64,000 nt of DNA from Cordia subcordata (GCA_028554755.1 JAPTOF010000010.1:818501-882500); one strand, 5' to 3'. Shown: positions 48,233-62,862, counted from the stretch's first letter. Notes: generated from the letters alone by a model not told the origin. Program-made: numbers and translations.

Positions 48233-51200
48233 TCAAGATCCGTTTACAGCCATCTCTGGTGAGGACTTTGGCTGTATCAATGGACAATCATCTCCTCGCT
48301 GCCTACTATCTGGAGAATTTTGCAAGTCATCAGAGCAGCTTCTTGATGCTGCTTTAGGAGCATCTTCTTGATCAGAGTGGTTATCTGCCTCCACCCCGCT
48401 AGTCTGGTCGGGTTTGCGGCTTATATACCCCTTCTCTTCATGATTTGCAGCAGGAGACTCCTTGTCCGAGTCTGAGCTGGAATTGCTGTGTGAAGCACTT
48501 GCATTTTTCTTACCAGGTAATATCGCCTGACTTAGAGTTGAGCACAAGGCAGTAAATACTAGAGGTTTTGAGCTTTTAGGTGATCTCTGCATCCTTTTCG
48601 GCTCAGGCTCCTCCTTTGCTGCTGATTTGCGTTTCAACCGCAATGACTCTACCACACCCTCATCTTCGTCAGCATCATCTGGCTGTTTCCGAGGCGGTGG
48701 CTTGTAATCTTCATCATCCTCATCGTCGTCGTAGTCAACTAGTCCTCCCGACCTTCAATAACAGATGAAAATTGAGACAGGCCATTCGGCATAAATAGCT
48801 CGAATACTGTAAATAAACAAGCTATTGATGGAGCTACAACATACCTCGCTGATGGGTGAGTCCCAGCAGATCCATTTGGCAACGAAGGCTGAGAACTTGT
48901 CCTACTAACGTTTGACACAGCTGATGCTGAATCTTCTTCATCACTGATTAAGAACATAGATTCAGGGTGAATACGGAATCACATGTTTCAGATATTCAAA
49001 GCACAATCAAAACACACCTATCCTCGTTGAAATAATCTTCCTCCTCTTTCTCCAAAGCACGCTCATCTATACGTTTCCGGGAGTCTATTGCTGTCATGCT
49101 GCTTCTTGTCCCAGAGCTCTCCAGGTACTGAAACAGATCCAGAGGTAAATTAAAAACCTACGAGGCTGAAGAAAAGGTAGATTAACCACATAAAGTTGGA
49201 AAATACCTGCTCATACTTGACTTTCAGAGAATGAATTGTAGGAAAATTTTCAACTTCAACCAACTGATTGCTGAAGGTTTCAACCAGGTACTTGAGTAAT
49301 ATCTTCAAATTATCCTGCATCAGAAATCTGTCATAACCCTGAATAATAAATGGCTGAATCCAGCCACATCCACTTATCATGCAATACAAAGAGCACAGAA
49401 GAAGTAAGCACCTTTCGGATATGCTCGAGAAGTTCAAGAATAGCAGAATTCAACAGATTATAGCGATTTCCGTTGGCAATAAAAACATCTATAATTGGTT
49501 TCAAAAGGTTGTGCCTCACGATATGGTGCATGAGATTCTCATCCTGGAACACAACACAGAAGCATCACAAATGAGGTCATACTCACACCAAAATCAATCA
49601 TCTAATATCTTACTCCTTCCTTAAAAGTAAAAACAATTTCCCATGTCCTGTTACTAGTTTCCAAGGATACCAACATGCAGCACATGTAAAACAGCTGTTT
49701 ATATACTTGCAGTTGGGCATCTTGAATCATTTTGTGTAAAACAACACTGAATAAAGCTCTGGACGTGCACTCAACAGTATACCTAGTCCAAGAGTTCTCT
49801 TCTACTACCACAATACTAGATAACAAGTCAACTCACTCCACATACTTCAGTTTGAAATGACAGTTATCTCAACCTTTTATCTTACCAAAAGCCTAAAGTA
49901 AAAAGAAGGTTACTAGAACTATCTCTAAGAATGAAGCCAGAATTAGTTATCATTCAGAGGAATTCAATGTAAGAATTTCAATGGATGATGAGAACTGCAT
50001 ATTCAATATATAGTTTCTCTCACGAAATGTAATAATCAACTTACATTGCGGGAAATTAGAGTTCTCAGAAATCTAACTGCTGCTAATACAAGATAGTTCT
50101 CTCTCCTTCGTGTTAGAAGCAAAACTTTATCTATCGCATTACTCAGAAGAAAGTTGCACCTGCAAAACAAGATGGAAGACAATTTATGCACTGAATCTCA
50201 TTCAAAACCAAAGGACTGTATACAACGAAAAATTTTTAAAACGGAGAATACACAGTTTTGTGAAGATTACTTTATCCTATATGGGTGATGCGAAACACAA
50301 AAGCATAGGAGATCGCAAATATTCAATAACATTTCAGGCTTCACACTGCTTTGGTTTCCACTTCCTCCACTCGAGCCCACAGATTTATCTACAGTTCGGA
50401 CAGCAGCATTTGATGGACATGATGAAGTTATAACGTCAATCATCTGATCCAAATGCTTCTCGTAGAAAATCTCAACTATAGTATCTCTCTGCATCAAGAT
50501 AGATATTTTTAGTCACGAATGTATAAAGCATAGAGGATAAATATAAAGAAACATTTTAGTCTAAAAAAGGTGAGCAATACACCATTATCCCCATTAACTG
50601 CATAATGCGAACATTTTATACTAAGTCTCAATTTATGTGTGTCAAAACGAGATATATCTCTACAGATCAATTACTGGTGTTTTATGATTCCAACAAAATG
50701 GACAGGCAACTACTTTAATAAATAATAAATGGGGAACTTGGTATACTATATAGATTAGTGATTATGGTCTAGTGTGCCAAAGAGTGAACTATATGAAGAA
50801 GCTAATCGCATCAAAGACCTAACAAATGGTGCTCCTGATGCAAATTCAAGATAAACCACACTGAGGAAAACCTTCAGATTCAAATTTCTGGATAGAGAAA
50901 GAAGCAACCAATTCAACTTGGTGGAAAGTCGCAGATAAAATTAAGGCACCTGCACTCCTGTTGTATATGAATCCAAAAGGCTGCGTAGAATCTCCAGAAA
51001 CTGGCAATGCATATCATCCCCAAAATCAGTCAACATACCTTTTACCTGCAAATTTATATCCTAAAGGTTATAACTTCTATATGTGTATATCTGTTAATCT
51101 AAAGGCATAACTATTGCCCAAACATCATTAGATGAAAGGAGCCAGAAAGAAGAAATATAGAAGTTGGCATGTTTTGACGGAAAGAGAACATATATTGCCC

Positions 51201-54200
51201 ATGATACCTCCAACACTAGTTTAGGTGTTTTTCTTTTCTTTTTTTTTTATACTAAACTCCTCATGATTACAGGGACTATTTGATTCTGCCTTCAATAGTA
51301 GCCGAAAAAGATTTTGCAACTAAGCAAGTCCTTAAATCTAAAGGAATACAACATTCTTGCTATGCTAGCCTTTTCCTTTTCAATTTCATACTGCCATCAT
51401 AGGAAAGAGTTGTACTTATGCTAGTGTATTGGTTTATTTTTCACTAATTCTAATTCAAAAAAATTACATAATCCTCATATCTAAAGGAATACCAAATTGT
51501 TTCCCATATCAGAGGGCATCTTGGAATAATTACATTTAAAATAATACATTGGTTTATGTTTCAAGATTTCGCTTCCGTGATATATTTCCAAACAACAAGG
51601 CACTTTTTCAACTAGGCACCTCTAGCTACACATGAGAAAATATGTTGAAGAGTTGCTCACCAGTAGCCCAAACAGAGAAACACCCTCTGACTGACTTACA
51701 TAAGAACGCAACAGATTTGGATCCTGATTCAAGAAAAGAATGAGAATGTCTGTCCTGCATTCATTGCACAAAACTGGTTTCATCAATATGCATCAGAAAA
51801 TACTTCAGAAAAAGCAAAATATGCATAAGAAGATTCAAGGGGAAATTATAAGGAAGTTAATGACATTCAGTACCCAGTCAACACAAGCTTTTTATCCTCA
51901 CTTTGCAGTACATCACAAATGACGTCGAATATCCCTTCATTGATGAGATCCCTACAAGCGAAAAAGAGCTCCAGTAATAAATCACACAAATTATATCACT
52001 GTAAATGAACTGCTCAGAACCCAAAGCATAAGGTATACCAGATTCTATAGCCAGGTGAAAGAACTAAAGCCAAAGTTTCATGCTCATGGCGTGTTATTAC
52101 TTTTTCCTTCCCATTCTCTTTTCGAAAAGAAATAGCAGATATAATTAGGCAATTACATACCTATATAGCCGAAGCTGCTGCACCATCTGCAAGCTCTTAC
52201 TTAATGTGCAAAACTCATGCAAGAAGTGGACCTATAAATTTAAAAAGTCAGTGTAAGTGCACAATTCTGAATTATTCACTACATATTTCAAAAAAATAAC
52301 CAAACACGAATATTTGAAAAGATAAATTGGTACTCAAACAAAGGGGGGGAAGGTAAAGCCTACAATGATTAGTTTTATAATGACTTTGCTGAATTCCAAG
52401 ATGAAAGAAAAAGCAAATTCCAAGCAGTTACACTCAAAACAAAGACAATTAGAAGTGCTGGTCATTAGAAAAAAAGGTAATGTGCATAAATTACCAAGTT
52501 TTTCTTCAGTTCTGCGGAAGTGTTAGGGGACTTCAACTTAACAAATAATTCCTGAATGAATGTGCTGTCGTCTTTTAACAACGAAACAACCTGAACAAAA
52601 GCAGGATCAGAATTGGGAGATAACGCCATAACCCATTTAGCAGGACTAGAATCTTACAAAAGCGTTATTGGAATGGATGATGGAGTTAAGATTTGCAACT
52701 ACGGCTTCATCCAGCACTCTCGGGAAAATCACATCCTACAAGAGGTGGCAAGGGACATAAAATCTCATTTCCAAAAGGAAGACGTTGATTATCAGGTCAG
52801 CATTGTATCTCTTTACCTTTAAATACCCTAGTCTATAAGTTTGATGAATCCTTGATCGAACCAGAGAGTCCTTGATTGGTATTGCCTGAAGCATGATAAT
52901 AAAGAATTCAGGAAATTGAACCACAAAAATAAACAATATATTGTACTGGGATCAATAAAAACCTCCTCCTCACATTCTTCAACTCCCACTGCATCTCATG
53001 CTAAAGGAGTTTTCCCCCTCCAGACTAAGATAGAAAAGAAGATGGAAATAAAGAGAAGGGCTTGATTTGCAGTTTATACCTCCTTAAACACCACATGCTC
53101 CTTTAGAAAATCACGATGATAAGCACGGGGTACATCTGGGTCATCTGCAATCAATTTTAATCACTAGCATCAGAAGCAATGTAAGCACAAACTGAACAAG
53201 GAGAGTGAGTAAATGACTGACAATCAAGTATCCACCACAGTACTTTTGCAACCGAAACACCCCCCCCCCCCAAAAAAAAAAAAGAAACCCAACCAAAAAG
53301 AAAAGAAGAAAGAAAAAACCAACCCGTGCTACATTAACCAAATTCAGCAATTTAAGTCTTAACTTATACAGCCAGCTTTTGTGCAAGAAAACAATGTGAA
53401 GATTTCAGAGTCACTTCTCAATTTGGAGACAACAATTGTAAGAGCAAATTACAGGAAAACACAGAAGCTTTTCACTATATAACAGCACTAACCTCCACAG
53501 AAATGCATCTGACTGAATTTATGCTTAAGCAAAATGATGGTAATGTCATGCATAGGATTGTTTGGTAACAACATTGCAGTTCCCATATTCTTTCTCTGTA
53601 CAGGATAAGACTGTGAACTAAACCCTATAGTTGTTCAACCTGAAAATATTATACTTTCACAACCCTCCAACAGCTCAATAGCATACAAAAGCTATACAGT
53701 TACCAGGGATGGCAACATATTTGAGCAATGACAGGATATCACATCATAAAACTGGTAAAACAGCAACAACCATAGACGATAACATGAAGCGATGTCCATC
53801 TAACAAGGCCTTTGGCATATCAGTGTCATTGAGGGTAAAAGAACAAAAATATTGTCAGTTAAAATTCAACTGTCAAGTGCATAGATATATGTGAGTGCAC
53901 CTAGATGCATGTTATCTTAGCACTAACGACCGTATATAATCAATTACAACTGCAAATGACCAGGATAAAGCCCATCTACAGAAGATCTCCAGTAAGAACA
54001 CATCACTAATCACTAATCACTTAGAAATAGATGAGGTTTACAATCAAAGCAAAAGAATCATAACACAAGTCAGAAGGAATCAAGTTTGATGTAATGGTGA
54101 AAGCAGGTACAATGGAAAACCAACAACTTACATTCCAAGCATCCAATAACATCCATGAACAGTTCATCGCCAAATATTCTCTCATAGATCTGAGGACTGT

Positions 54201-57200
54201 TTAGTAAAACTGCAGGTAGCATACATACATATAAATTAGGTTCAACGCATTTGAACATTAAGCACATTGATGATGGAATTTTTTTTTTAAAAAAAAAAAT
54301 TTGAATTGAAGGTAAGAGTGCTAACTGATTCCCCGAACTATTTTAAAGATCATGTGAAGACTTTCTACGTTTTCCAAATCTTCGCAGATCCTAAACAGGT
54401 CCATCAGCTTTCGGAAAAAATCTTCCTGCATCAATAATTAACACCGCCCAGTGAATTCTTTGAATTGCTTATAAGAGACAACACGGAAGGGGTTATGAAT
54501 ATAGGATTGACTCTCATGCAAATGGTAAAAGAACTGCTCCAGCAGTTTGGTAATAAAGTAGTAACATACAATAACACTTCAATACATGCATTCATTTATT
54601 TAGGTAATAAACATGCAAAGAAAAGACATAGAAAGAGTTCGGGATATAGATAAACTGCTGAATTGGAAAACTAAATGAAAAACAAGATACAGCCACGATG
54701 GATTACATTTCCTGCCCCTATTTCCTTATTCAGAATGTGGATTCTTTAATGTTCAAATTATACCAAAAACGGGTGCATTCCTGCTACCAGCACACGAATA
54801 GAGCAACATATTAAAACAAGAGATAGCCATTACTTACCCATTTTAAACTCATCAAACTACAATATAGCTGGTATCTCATTTTCTAGACTGATTTCTTCAT
54901 ATAGCTTTACCAGCTGAACGACTCACTGATACTTGCTCAAAAATTACAACAGGAAAATTTCTCACGTTAAGTGATCTAGATTGAGATCGAGCAAATTTTA
55001 AGGACCAAAAGACTGAAATTATGCCAGGCTAGGTGGGAAAAAGAAACCAAATAGAATGTAAGATCATTAACAAGCTACAGTATTATAAATCATCACTAGA
55101 GAGAGAGAGAGTGAGAAAGAATGATTCTCAGCCATCCCAAAATAGAGAATAGAGCTTACATCATGCAAAATTAGTTCCGTCACGCGCAGCTGATCAGCAA
55201 TGCCACTTTCTACAATAGTCTGTAAAACCAAAGGCAAACATTTCATAACATATATACATACAGACAGCAAATGTAAATTAGAATAATTTCACATTCTAGT
55301 CATTGCAATAAAAAGCAAATGGATGGGCCTATTTGTGATGGATGGCAGACAGGAAAAGAAAAATATTCATACTCTTGCAGCCATCTGACAAACATGAGGT
55401 AATGTGGGCAAGTAAATCCAGAATCTACCCATGAACCCCAAGTGGTACTAGATTTAAGAACATTAATCACCAATTGGCAAACAATATCTCAATAATTAAG
55501 CAGGAAAATTGACACCCTATTTATGTGTGTCAAACAAGCCAAGAAAAGAAAGATTTCAGATAAACATTAACAGTTTCTAGTGTTCCAACCGCAAGAGTGA
55601 AAGCCCTAGAAATGAACTAGATTCAATCTGTCTGCGTCATGGCTAAGCCAAACCTGTCTTAACTCCAGAAGCATGGACTAGTCAGAACCGCCCCAATCAC
55701 ACATATCTATTGAGTCAAAATTTCCTTCAGTAACTCATTTCAAGAGAAAAGGGCAAAAATAGTAAAACTGAAATGTCTTTGGATGTATAAAGTAGGAAAG
55801 ACAGAGGTACTTTCAGTCTCGGAAACCAGTAAAGTCCTCGTGAAGTTGGGAGTCTCAAGAAGAGGAAAGACAAAAAATATAAAACAGATCATCAGTAGAG
55901 CAAGCATCACTTGAATATGCAAGCTTATCTAAAGAATGCATGAAGGCAAGAGACAGGCTACTATATCCATAAATCAAAGAATTTTACGATTCAAAGCAAG
56001 CTTGACGTCACCAAGCAAAAAAATATTCTTTTTCTTTTGTGTACGTTTGTGTAAATCTAAACATCAATATCGACAGCAAAGGACAACAGACAATAACAAA
56101 GCTACTACAGAAACATCCAGACACATGCATAGTTATGTATCCATTCCAAAAGTATCAGTCCATTTATGTTGATTTCTAAATATAAACAAAATAAGAAATA
56201 CCAAGACAAGGAGAAGAAAATAGCAAGAAAAAGCAAAAAATAAAGGAACTAATAAGGAAATTAGTTCCAAGAAGGATAAAGAGAAGCAGCTGCTCAAAAA
56301 TTCTTACTTACAAAGACCAAATAAGAAGAATAGAAAAAGGCATTGGCAAGGCACTAAACACCATGTAAGGCATGCAGCAGATAACAATGGTATCAGAATA
56401 ACCTTGTGTATCAATGGAAGCATTGACAGCTCAACCGGAGGCAACTCCCTTAACTCACTGTTGACATTGTGAAATGCCTCACCTGGAGAAGTGTCAAAGG
56501 TAATTGTAAGCGTTAGGCCATCACCTGGAACTATTATGGCAGAAAAAGCAGGACATAGAAAAAGACTCCAAACATAGATCATCTGTAGGAAGTGAAAGTC
56601 CACGCATCCTTCCCCAACAATATACTCACGTCTTTCACAAAATTATTTTGACAAAGGTTCATGCCAGTCATCAGTTGACCAGAGGCAGATTAAAATGGTA
56701 TACTAACTTTTGTAGACAAGATTGGTCCAATTTTTGACAAAATAAAAATAAGTCCAGCAGAGAATTGCCTAACCAAAACGTGAAACTGATTAATATTCAT
56801 CATCTCTAAGATAAGGCACTACATGGGGCCCCATCAAGAAGGATAGCACTACCAATTTCCTAGCAGAATATCAAGATTTCTTTTCTATTACAAAGGCCAA
56901 ATCAGCATGCACAATAATTTGCGAAGTGTTTGAATAACCAGATGCAAGACTCCGCAAGGAAAAATGACCATAGCTCCCAAATAAAAGAAAAGAAAAGGAA
57001 AAAAACGAAAAGCAACTGCTTACTGTTGAGGCTATTAAAATGCATATTTCTCTGCACATTACAGATTTGGTCCCTACATGAACAGATTTAGCATTAGGTA
57101 AGCAGGAAGACGTTTAAAATGCTGAACATCAGTAACAGGGAGGAGAAGGGAAAAGAAATCACATGATACTTGCCAAATGAAAGAGCATCCTGTTGTCTCT

Positions 57201-60200
57201 TGAAAGCTAAGGGCCATATCGGTTGAAAATTCAGGATCTCTCCAAGAAATTATTGTACCTGAGTATGTGAAGCAAGCACAATAACACACTGGGAGCAGAG
57301 AAAAAGAAAAGAAATAAACAGGAAATTTGCAAAGTCAAAGAACACCTTCTTGCTTTCTGTAAATATCTTCAGAGCTAATGCGGTGAAAAAGCAATGTCTC
57401 ATTTTCTTCTTCATCAATGACAAATAAACCCAGGTCTTCAGGTCTCTGTGCCACAAAATTCAGACTTTGAGTAAAACAAGGTGGTACAAACAAATTGGTA
57501 CCAAAAGAAACTTTAGAAAGTCAAATGTAACAGAACTATGTGAACTTGGATACATCAAAAGAAGAACCTTACATCGACAAAATCAACACTGACATGCCCT
57601 GTTCCTTGGTCATCCCATTTTCCTTCATCACTCAGACGGTAGACCTTCACACGCTGAAATTAAAATGCACATAGAAGTTAAGTAAAGAAAGGATTTTGCC
57701 CACCATCTCCTTTGTCACGGAAATATTCATAACTATGGATAAATGTGAGCCATTGAGAGGTATTGCAGACAGTCTAAGAAAGAATTTCCCACCAAGTATA
57801 CTGAACTAAACAGCAATTGTAGAATCTCAAAATTACATAGTTTGATACTGATCACATATGCACTGATTAGTATCTGAGAGTCCAACTCAATCAATGAGTA
57901 CCATGACAATAATGTTTAGTTAAGAAAGCTAATGATATGTTCCACTTAAGATAATATTAGTATCATTAAAACGAGAAAGTAGAGGGCTGAGAAATATGCA
58001 TCCTTTACCCCCCTCCTCCCCCCTCCCCGCAAAAATAAACGATCGACAAAATAAAAGAAATTAAAAAAAAAAGGCATGAATAAAAGACGGCAGAAAAGGT
58101 TTTCTTGCCCCACCCCTCCCCCCCCCAAAAAAAAAAAAGAACCGCTAGACTGTTTTCCCAATTGCTTTTGAGGCTGTCCAGAAAAATTTGGAAGTTCCCT
58201 TGAAAGTCTTTCTCCCTATATAAGTGAAAAAGGAAAGATGATCTCGTATTCTGGATCTGTTGGGATACATTAAGCCAACTTTAATCCTCACATGCAGAAC
58301 TAAGTTATTACAACTGAACATACTTACAGCAGCTTCATTATACTATGTTGGAACTATTCCAAAACCTCAAAACCAAAAATTAGAGACTTCTTTTTTCCAA
58401 ATTTGCACTATATGTTGCTTACACCCAGTTTTATCAAAGGCGTGACTGTACACCCAATGAAACCGTGGATCCCCTTGTTTTGGGTTACCCTCCTCTCTTT
58501 CTTCCCAAAATATTCTAGTTATTGCCGTTGATTTGCCATGGACTAGCAAGATTCTAGCCACTAATTCTTCAAGTTATCAAGAAGATACATATGAGAAGCA
58601 AATTGAACCTTTAAGAGAAAATGCACGGAAGAACTTTTCATTAGGATGCCATGTAGGAAATATGTCTTATAATGGAAAAATGGATATGGATATGGAACAT
58701 ATTTAAGCATCACGTAGTTGATGATTGACAATAAGAAACCTCCAGAGAATTGGGTAACCAAGTATGCAGTCCTAAATATGAACCACTGAGATACACAGCA
58801 GTATGGTATGAAAAGATAGACGTAGCAATATACAAGTATTACAACAACAGATGTACACAAATTCAGAATACCTGATAAAAGGAGACAACCAAATTTTTCC
58901 TCAAAACTTTGACCAAAAATAACCATAAAAAAATCAACACAACCAACAAGTAACAACCCAGATGTGTATGGGTATAAACTTAACATGTAAAATGAATTAT
59001 CACAAAGACCATTATAAGAATTTCTTCCATTCTTTGCTAAGAGAATATATCTGTGAAAACATCTGCATAAATATTTTACTGCAGGAAGATGTTTCAGCAG
59101 CTACACCCCTTCACACTCTACCTGAAAGGCATAACACCAACCCAAACATTCAAAATAAATACACCTTGTCTTACAACTCTACAAATAATGAGCTGCCATA
59201 ACAGTTCATATACTCAAATAAGTAATATCTCATAAACCTTAAAGCAGCCTATCTGGTTCAGCGCTAAGCCATTTTCTTAGGAAAAACAGATATATAGATG
59301 AAAGTAGCAGCCCAGCTAAATATCGAAAGAATCTTCCAACATGTCATTCTATTTCCTGACTATAATGACAAGAAACTAATGCCGCACTAAACCAATTTTA
59401 GTTTTAGAGAATTAAATTGAACAAGTCTATGAAGCTCATATCGAGTTCAGAAAAGCTCCTCCCCCACCAGATACAGCTCATCGTAACTAAGCCTTTAACT
59501 TCCGTTAACAACAAAACTTACCAATGGCATCATTATTTTGCAAATTCCACATTTGAAACAGTACCAGAAGTTCCTATCCCCAAGGAAGATGATCGCAGAT
59601 TCACCTATGACAACTTCTGTTTAAAAAATAGGCCCTTCACTACGTCCCTTGAAGTTTAAGCACCCATCATGTAAAGCAAGACACTATTTGGGTGGGGGGA
59701 AGGGGGGAAAGATCCACACCAAGCAGCACATAATATCAACCACACCCCACTTGCTCACCGCCTCAAGGTGGAAATGAAGTAATAAAGACGCATATTTTCA
59801 CACCAACCAACACATAATACTCAACCAGACTCCTTTTCACCAATCACTTCCACCTCCATGTGGGCAAATAACATCAACCTCAACAAGTTTCATTACAGAA
59901 CCACAGTCCTTTGCGTTATTTCTAGCTAAAGCAACCCACAAAACATTGCACAAAGCCACACATCCGCAAGTTACAAACACGCATTTATAAACCAGTTGTT
60001 ATAAGTCATTAAAAAAGAATCAAATTCTCACCAAACTAAAATCCACAGCATGAAACCTAATGAACTAAGCTGAAGAAATCGAACTCAAGTCATAAATATA
60101 CCAAATAACAGAAATTAGCAGTCTACCACACATAAAATATTAAACTTTGGCTTTTAACTTAATTCTAGCGCCCCCAGAAAAGGGGGGGGCAAAAAAAGGA

Positions 60201-60558
60201 AACTCACAAGTGGAAACCGAGCACAAGATGCTCTAGCTAGCACCTTTTTCTTTAAGAAAACGCAAAAAAAAGGACTTGGCAAAAGTTCTAACTTTTATTC
60301 ATTCTTTAAAGATGTGGATATGAACTGGCCTGTGAAATGTGAATTAAGCAAATAAAATAAAATTCGGAACCGTTAAATATGCCAACTAATTAGAATTTCC
60401 TTACATGAATACTAAAATTGAGCTCTTAACTTAAATTCTAGGCTAAAATACACATAAGATGAAGAAAATTTATTATCTTTCAAAACTTTTTGCGATATTA
60501 ACTAACTAACCTGCATCGAATTGTTGGAGTTAGGAGGCAATTTCTCTGGCGCGCCCAT
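48233..60558 (-). CDS. PP4R3: Protein phosphatase 4 regulatory subunit 3 (PP4R3/SMEK)
   Basis: Twenty-four coding exons. From the 5' end: 60511-60558, 57573-57653, 57346-57445, 57174-57258, 57024-57073, 56403-56482, 55160-55219, 54326-54425, 54132-54209, 53080-53144, 52817-52885, 52658-52735, 52495-52590, 52161-52231, 51874-51951, 51661-51754, 50950-51045, 50271-50488, 50045-50159, 49412-49543, 49207-49314, 49018-49127, 48845-48943 and 48233-48752. They sum to 2631 nt in one frame, 876 aa. Residues about 17-120 form the EVH1/PH-like domain (RVKVYRLSDEGKWDDQGTGHVSVDF). The SMK-1 and armadillo-type region follows (EDFFRKLMDLFRICEDLENV, DVIFPRVLDEAVVANLNSIIHSNN). The tail is acidic and serine-rich with KRMQRSPKSSKP-type basic sites. 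PP4R3 targets PP4 catalytic subunit to nuclear substrates; in Arabidopsis SMEK1 affects microRNA biogenesis through HYL1. Intron 4 uses a GC donor. Confidence 0.95.
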
Positions 60559-61045
60559 AGAAAAGCTTTCGCTGAACCAACTGTATAGAATCCAATTCAC
60601 TGGAACCGGATCGATTTGGATGAGGTATAGAGGATTAGGGTTTTTGAAGAGAGAATTAAACAAATAAACCGAAAATATATATATATATAAATAAATAAAT
60701 ACTGAAAATAATTGAGTAATCCAAAGCTCAAACCCTAAGCCGAAATATGTGTGTGTGTATATATATGTGTCCTTGTATGTATGTATATATGTATATATAA
60801 ATATAGCAGTGTGAAGCTTCGACGTTTTTGTCTCTCTCTCTCTCTATAAAAAGAGCTATTTCACTTTCTCTCTCTACTTTTTTATGCTCCGCTGTGTGAG
60901 GTGTGTGCCATGTCGCTGGCCTTTGAAGAACAGAAGCAGTGTGTGATGTGCAAAGTCGTTCGATCCCTCGGTCTTTGAGTATTATTACGAGACGTGCCAC
61001 TGTAAGTTGTTGGACTGTGCTGCTAGGGCTCGGTTTGGCTTACTT
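60559..61045 (-). promoter_or_regulatory. PP4R3 leader and promoter region
   Basis: Telo-box words (attagggttt at 60634-60644 and aaaccctaa at 60730-60738), a CT microsatellite near 60830-60845 and a (TA/TG) tract near 60745-60805 lie within 300 bp of the start codon. Telo-boxes are common in promoters of housekeeping genes. No TSS can be placed. Confidence 0.45.
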
Positions 61046-61059
61046 GTAATATCGGTTTT

Positions 61060-61312
61060 CTAAAAGGGTTAACCAAAGGAGAACCCCTTTCCCACCTCGC
61101 CAGAGGCCCCTTAACCAGGCGGGAGGTAAATCGAGGGATGTGCGTGAGTGGCAGCCCGACCAGGGAGAGGACCAACAGGCGTGGAAATCCAGCAACAGCC
61201 CCCGCAATATTTCAGCGGAGTACTGCCGCCACACGGACTCGATCCCGCGTTGTCAGAGTGCCTCCACCCTAATCACCTGGCCACTTACCAACTCACCTAT
61301 GCCCCTGGGGGC
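61060..61312 (-). mobile_element. tRNA-derived SINE with perfect 14-bp target-site duplication
   Basis: The element is flanked by gtaatatcggtttt at 61046-61059 and 61313-61326. Read on the minus strand it begins with a tRNA-like head: an A-box-like TAGGTGAGTTGGTAAGTGGCC (RC of 61279-61299) and a B-box GGATCGAGTCC (RC of 61235-61245, fitting the GWTCRANNC rule). A unique GC-rich body follows, ending in CCCTTTTAG. These are the marks of a Pol III SINE mobilised by LINE machinery. It has no poly-A tail, and I cannot name the family. The GC content stands out from the AT-rich surroundings. Confidence 0.9.
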
Positions 61313-61940
61313 GTAATATCGGTTTTGAGTAGTCCCCGCAGATGCACGAGTGGACGAACCAGGAACGCATATAGCTGAGGAACTGTGTCCGATCACTATA
61401 ATCTGGTACGGGTCGAGTGCCTTAATTCACCTGTAGTTGGGTTGTGGGGTAAATACTTTCACAAGATGTTTACCAATTGATGGACTGACTCCGCTCAATG
61501 CTAATGATCAAACTCCTCGATTGGATTTCCGTCATATTAAAAGAAAATTTATTTAGATGTTGAGTTGCAAAGTTCTTTGTGGTATAATTCTTTATAAAAA
61601 TGTGATTGAATAAAAATCATTGAATATTTAGTCTTTTATTTTAAGATTTGAGCTTTTAAATTAATGAGTGTGAAACTTATGATTTTGCAAATTTTTTTTT
61701 TTAACTTTGACTTTTATATTAAGAAAACTCTTTTAAATATGATTAAATGTGTTAGTTTAATTTCTAAACTCACTAAAGGCATTTCAATATATCTAAAAAT
61801 TAAGTCAAACAAGCTCTAATTTTTCATGTTTACTATTAAATAAGAAATTATATTAAATGATAATACATATATATATATATATATGTCAACTTCAAAATGT
61901 TCCATAAGCCATTACTTATAAATGCATTGTCAATTACTTG

Positions 61941-62168
61941 GGACCCATTTGGATTGGCCTTTTTTCAAAAGCATTTTTTTAATCATTTTTGAAAAAAAAT
62001 ATTTTTAGAAGTTGAAAATTCTAATTTATAAAAAAAGCTGCATTTAAGCTTTTTCAAATTTTTAAATTTTTTTTAGAAATCAAATCAAATAATTATTACA
62101 AAAATAATATATATTTTTTTCAAAAAACACTAATTTTTCTTTAAAAAAAAAGTCAATTCAAACAAGCT
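61941..62168. mobile_element. MITE of the local hAT-like family
   Basis: Left end ggacccatttggattggcc and the reverse complement of gtcaattcaaacaagct give imperfect inverted repeats around an A/T-rich core of the same design as 45960-46154. Confidence 0.6.
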
Positions 62169-62652
62169 ATTGGACACATTGTAATTGTAATTATTAAAGA
62201 CACGGTACCTTGGCCCTTTTTTTATTAACTCTTTTTTATTGTTGTGGCATTCGCGAATCTTTAAATTTGTTGTTACTAACTTTTAGATAGTTTATTGCAA
62301 TTTCATTGATAATAATTAGATACAATTATGATATGTTTGGTAGCACACAATTTTTATGCTACTCTACCCAACTTCAAGCTTTTGGAAGTATTATTGACTA
62401 GCTTTCTACTATACTATTTATGATTAAAAATTAATCGTGTGTATTATTTAATAGGAGACAAAAACACATGCCAATGTTTGTTTTATACTCCAAAGAAGTA
62501 TATAATCATGCTTCCATTTGCTCATTCATATAATCAACTTTCCAATTATGCAGATTATCCACTATGTATTATTGCCTTTAATACATATGAAACCGAAAAT
62601 TTCATACGATCCAACTAATAGTTTATCTCTTTCACTTGATAAAATGAGTTTT

Positions 62653-62862
62653 AGGGCCCATTTGTATTGGGTTTTTTTCAAGTGCGTTTTTTTTAACCGT
62701 TTTTGAAAAAAAAAAATTTTAAGAAGTTGAAATACAACTTTTTTTGGAGTTTCAACTTTTTTGGAAATTAAATTAAATAGTTATTGCAAATTTAATATAA
62801 TATTTTTAACAAAAAATGTTTTTTTTTGAAGAAAAAAAAAAAACCCAATCCAAACAGGTCCT
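62653..62862. mobile_element. MITE of the local hAT-like family
   Basis: Left end agggcccatttgtattggg and the reverse complement of the right end aggacctgtttggattggg match at 15 of 19 positions, followed by T-rich arms. The 8-bp flanks match only weakly, so it is old or the ends are slightly misplaced. Confidence 0.65.

Noticed and set aside
55936..56172. Plus-strand frame inside a PP4R3 intron
   Set aside because: No motif, AT-rich codons, inside a well-defined intron on the other strand.
61235..61299. A tRNA gene
   Set aside because: A and B boxes are present, but no cloverleaf stems or anticodon arm could be folded. Flanking 14-bp duplications and the long body show a SINE.
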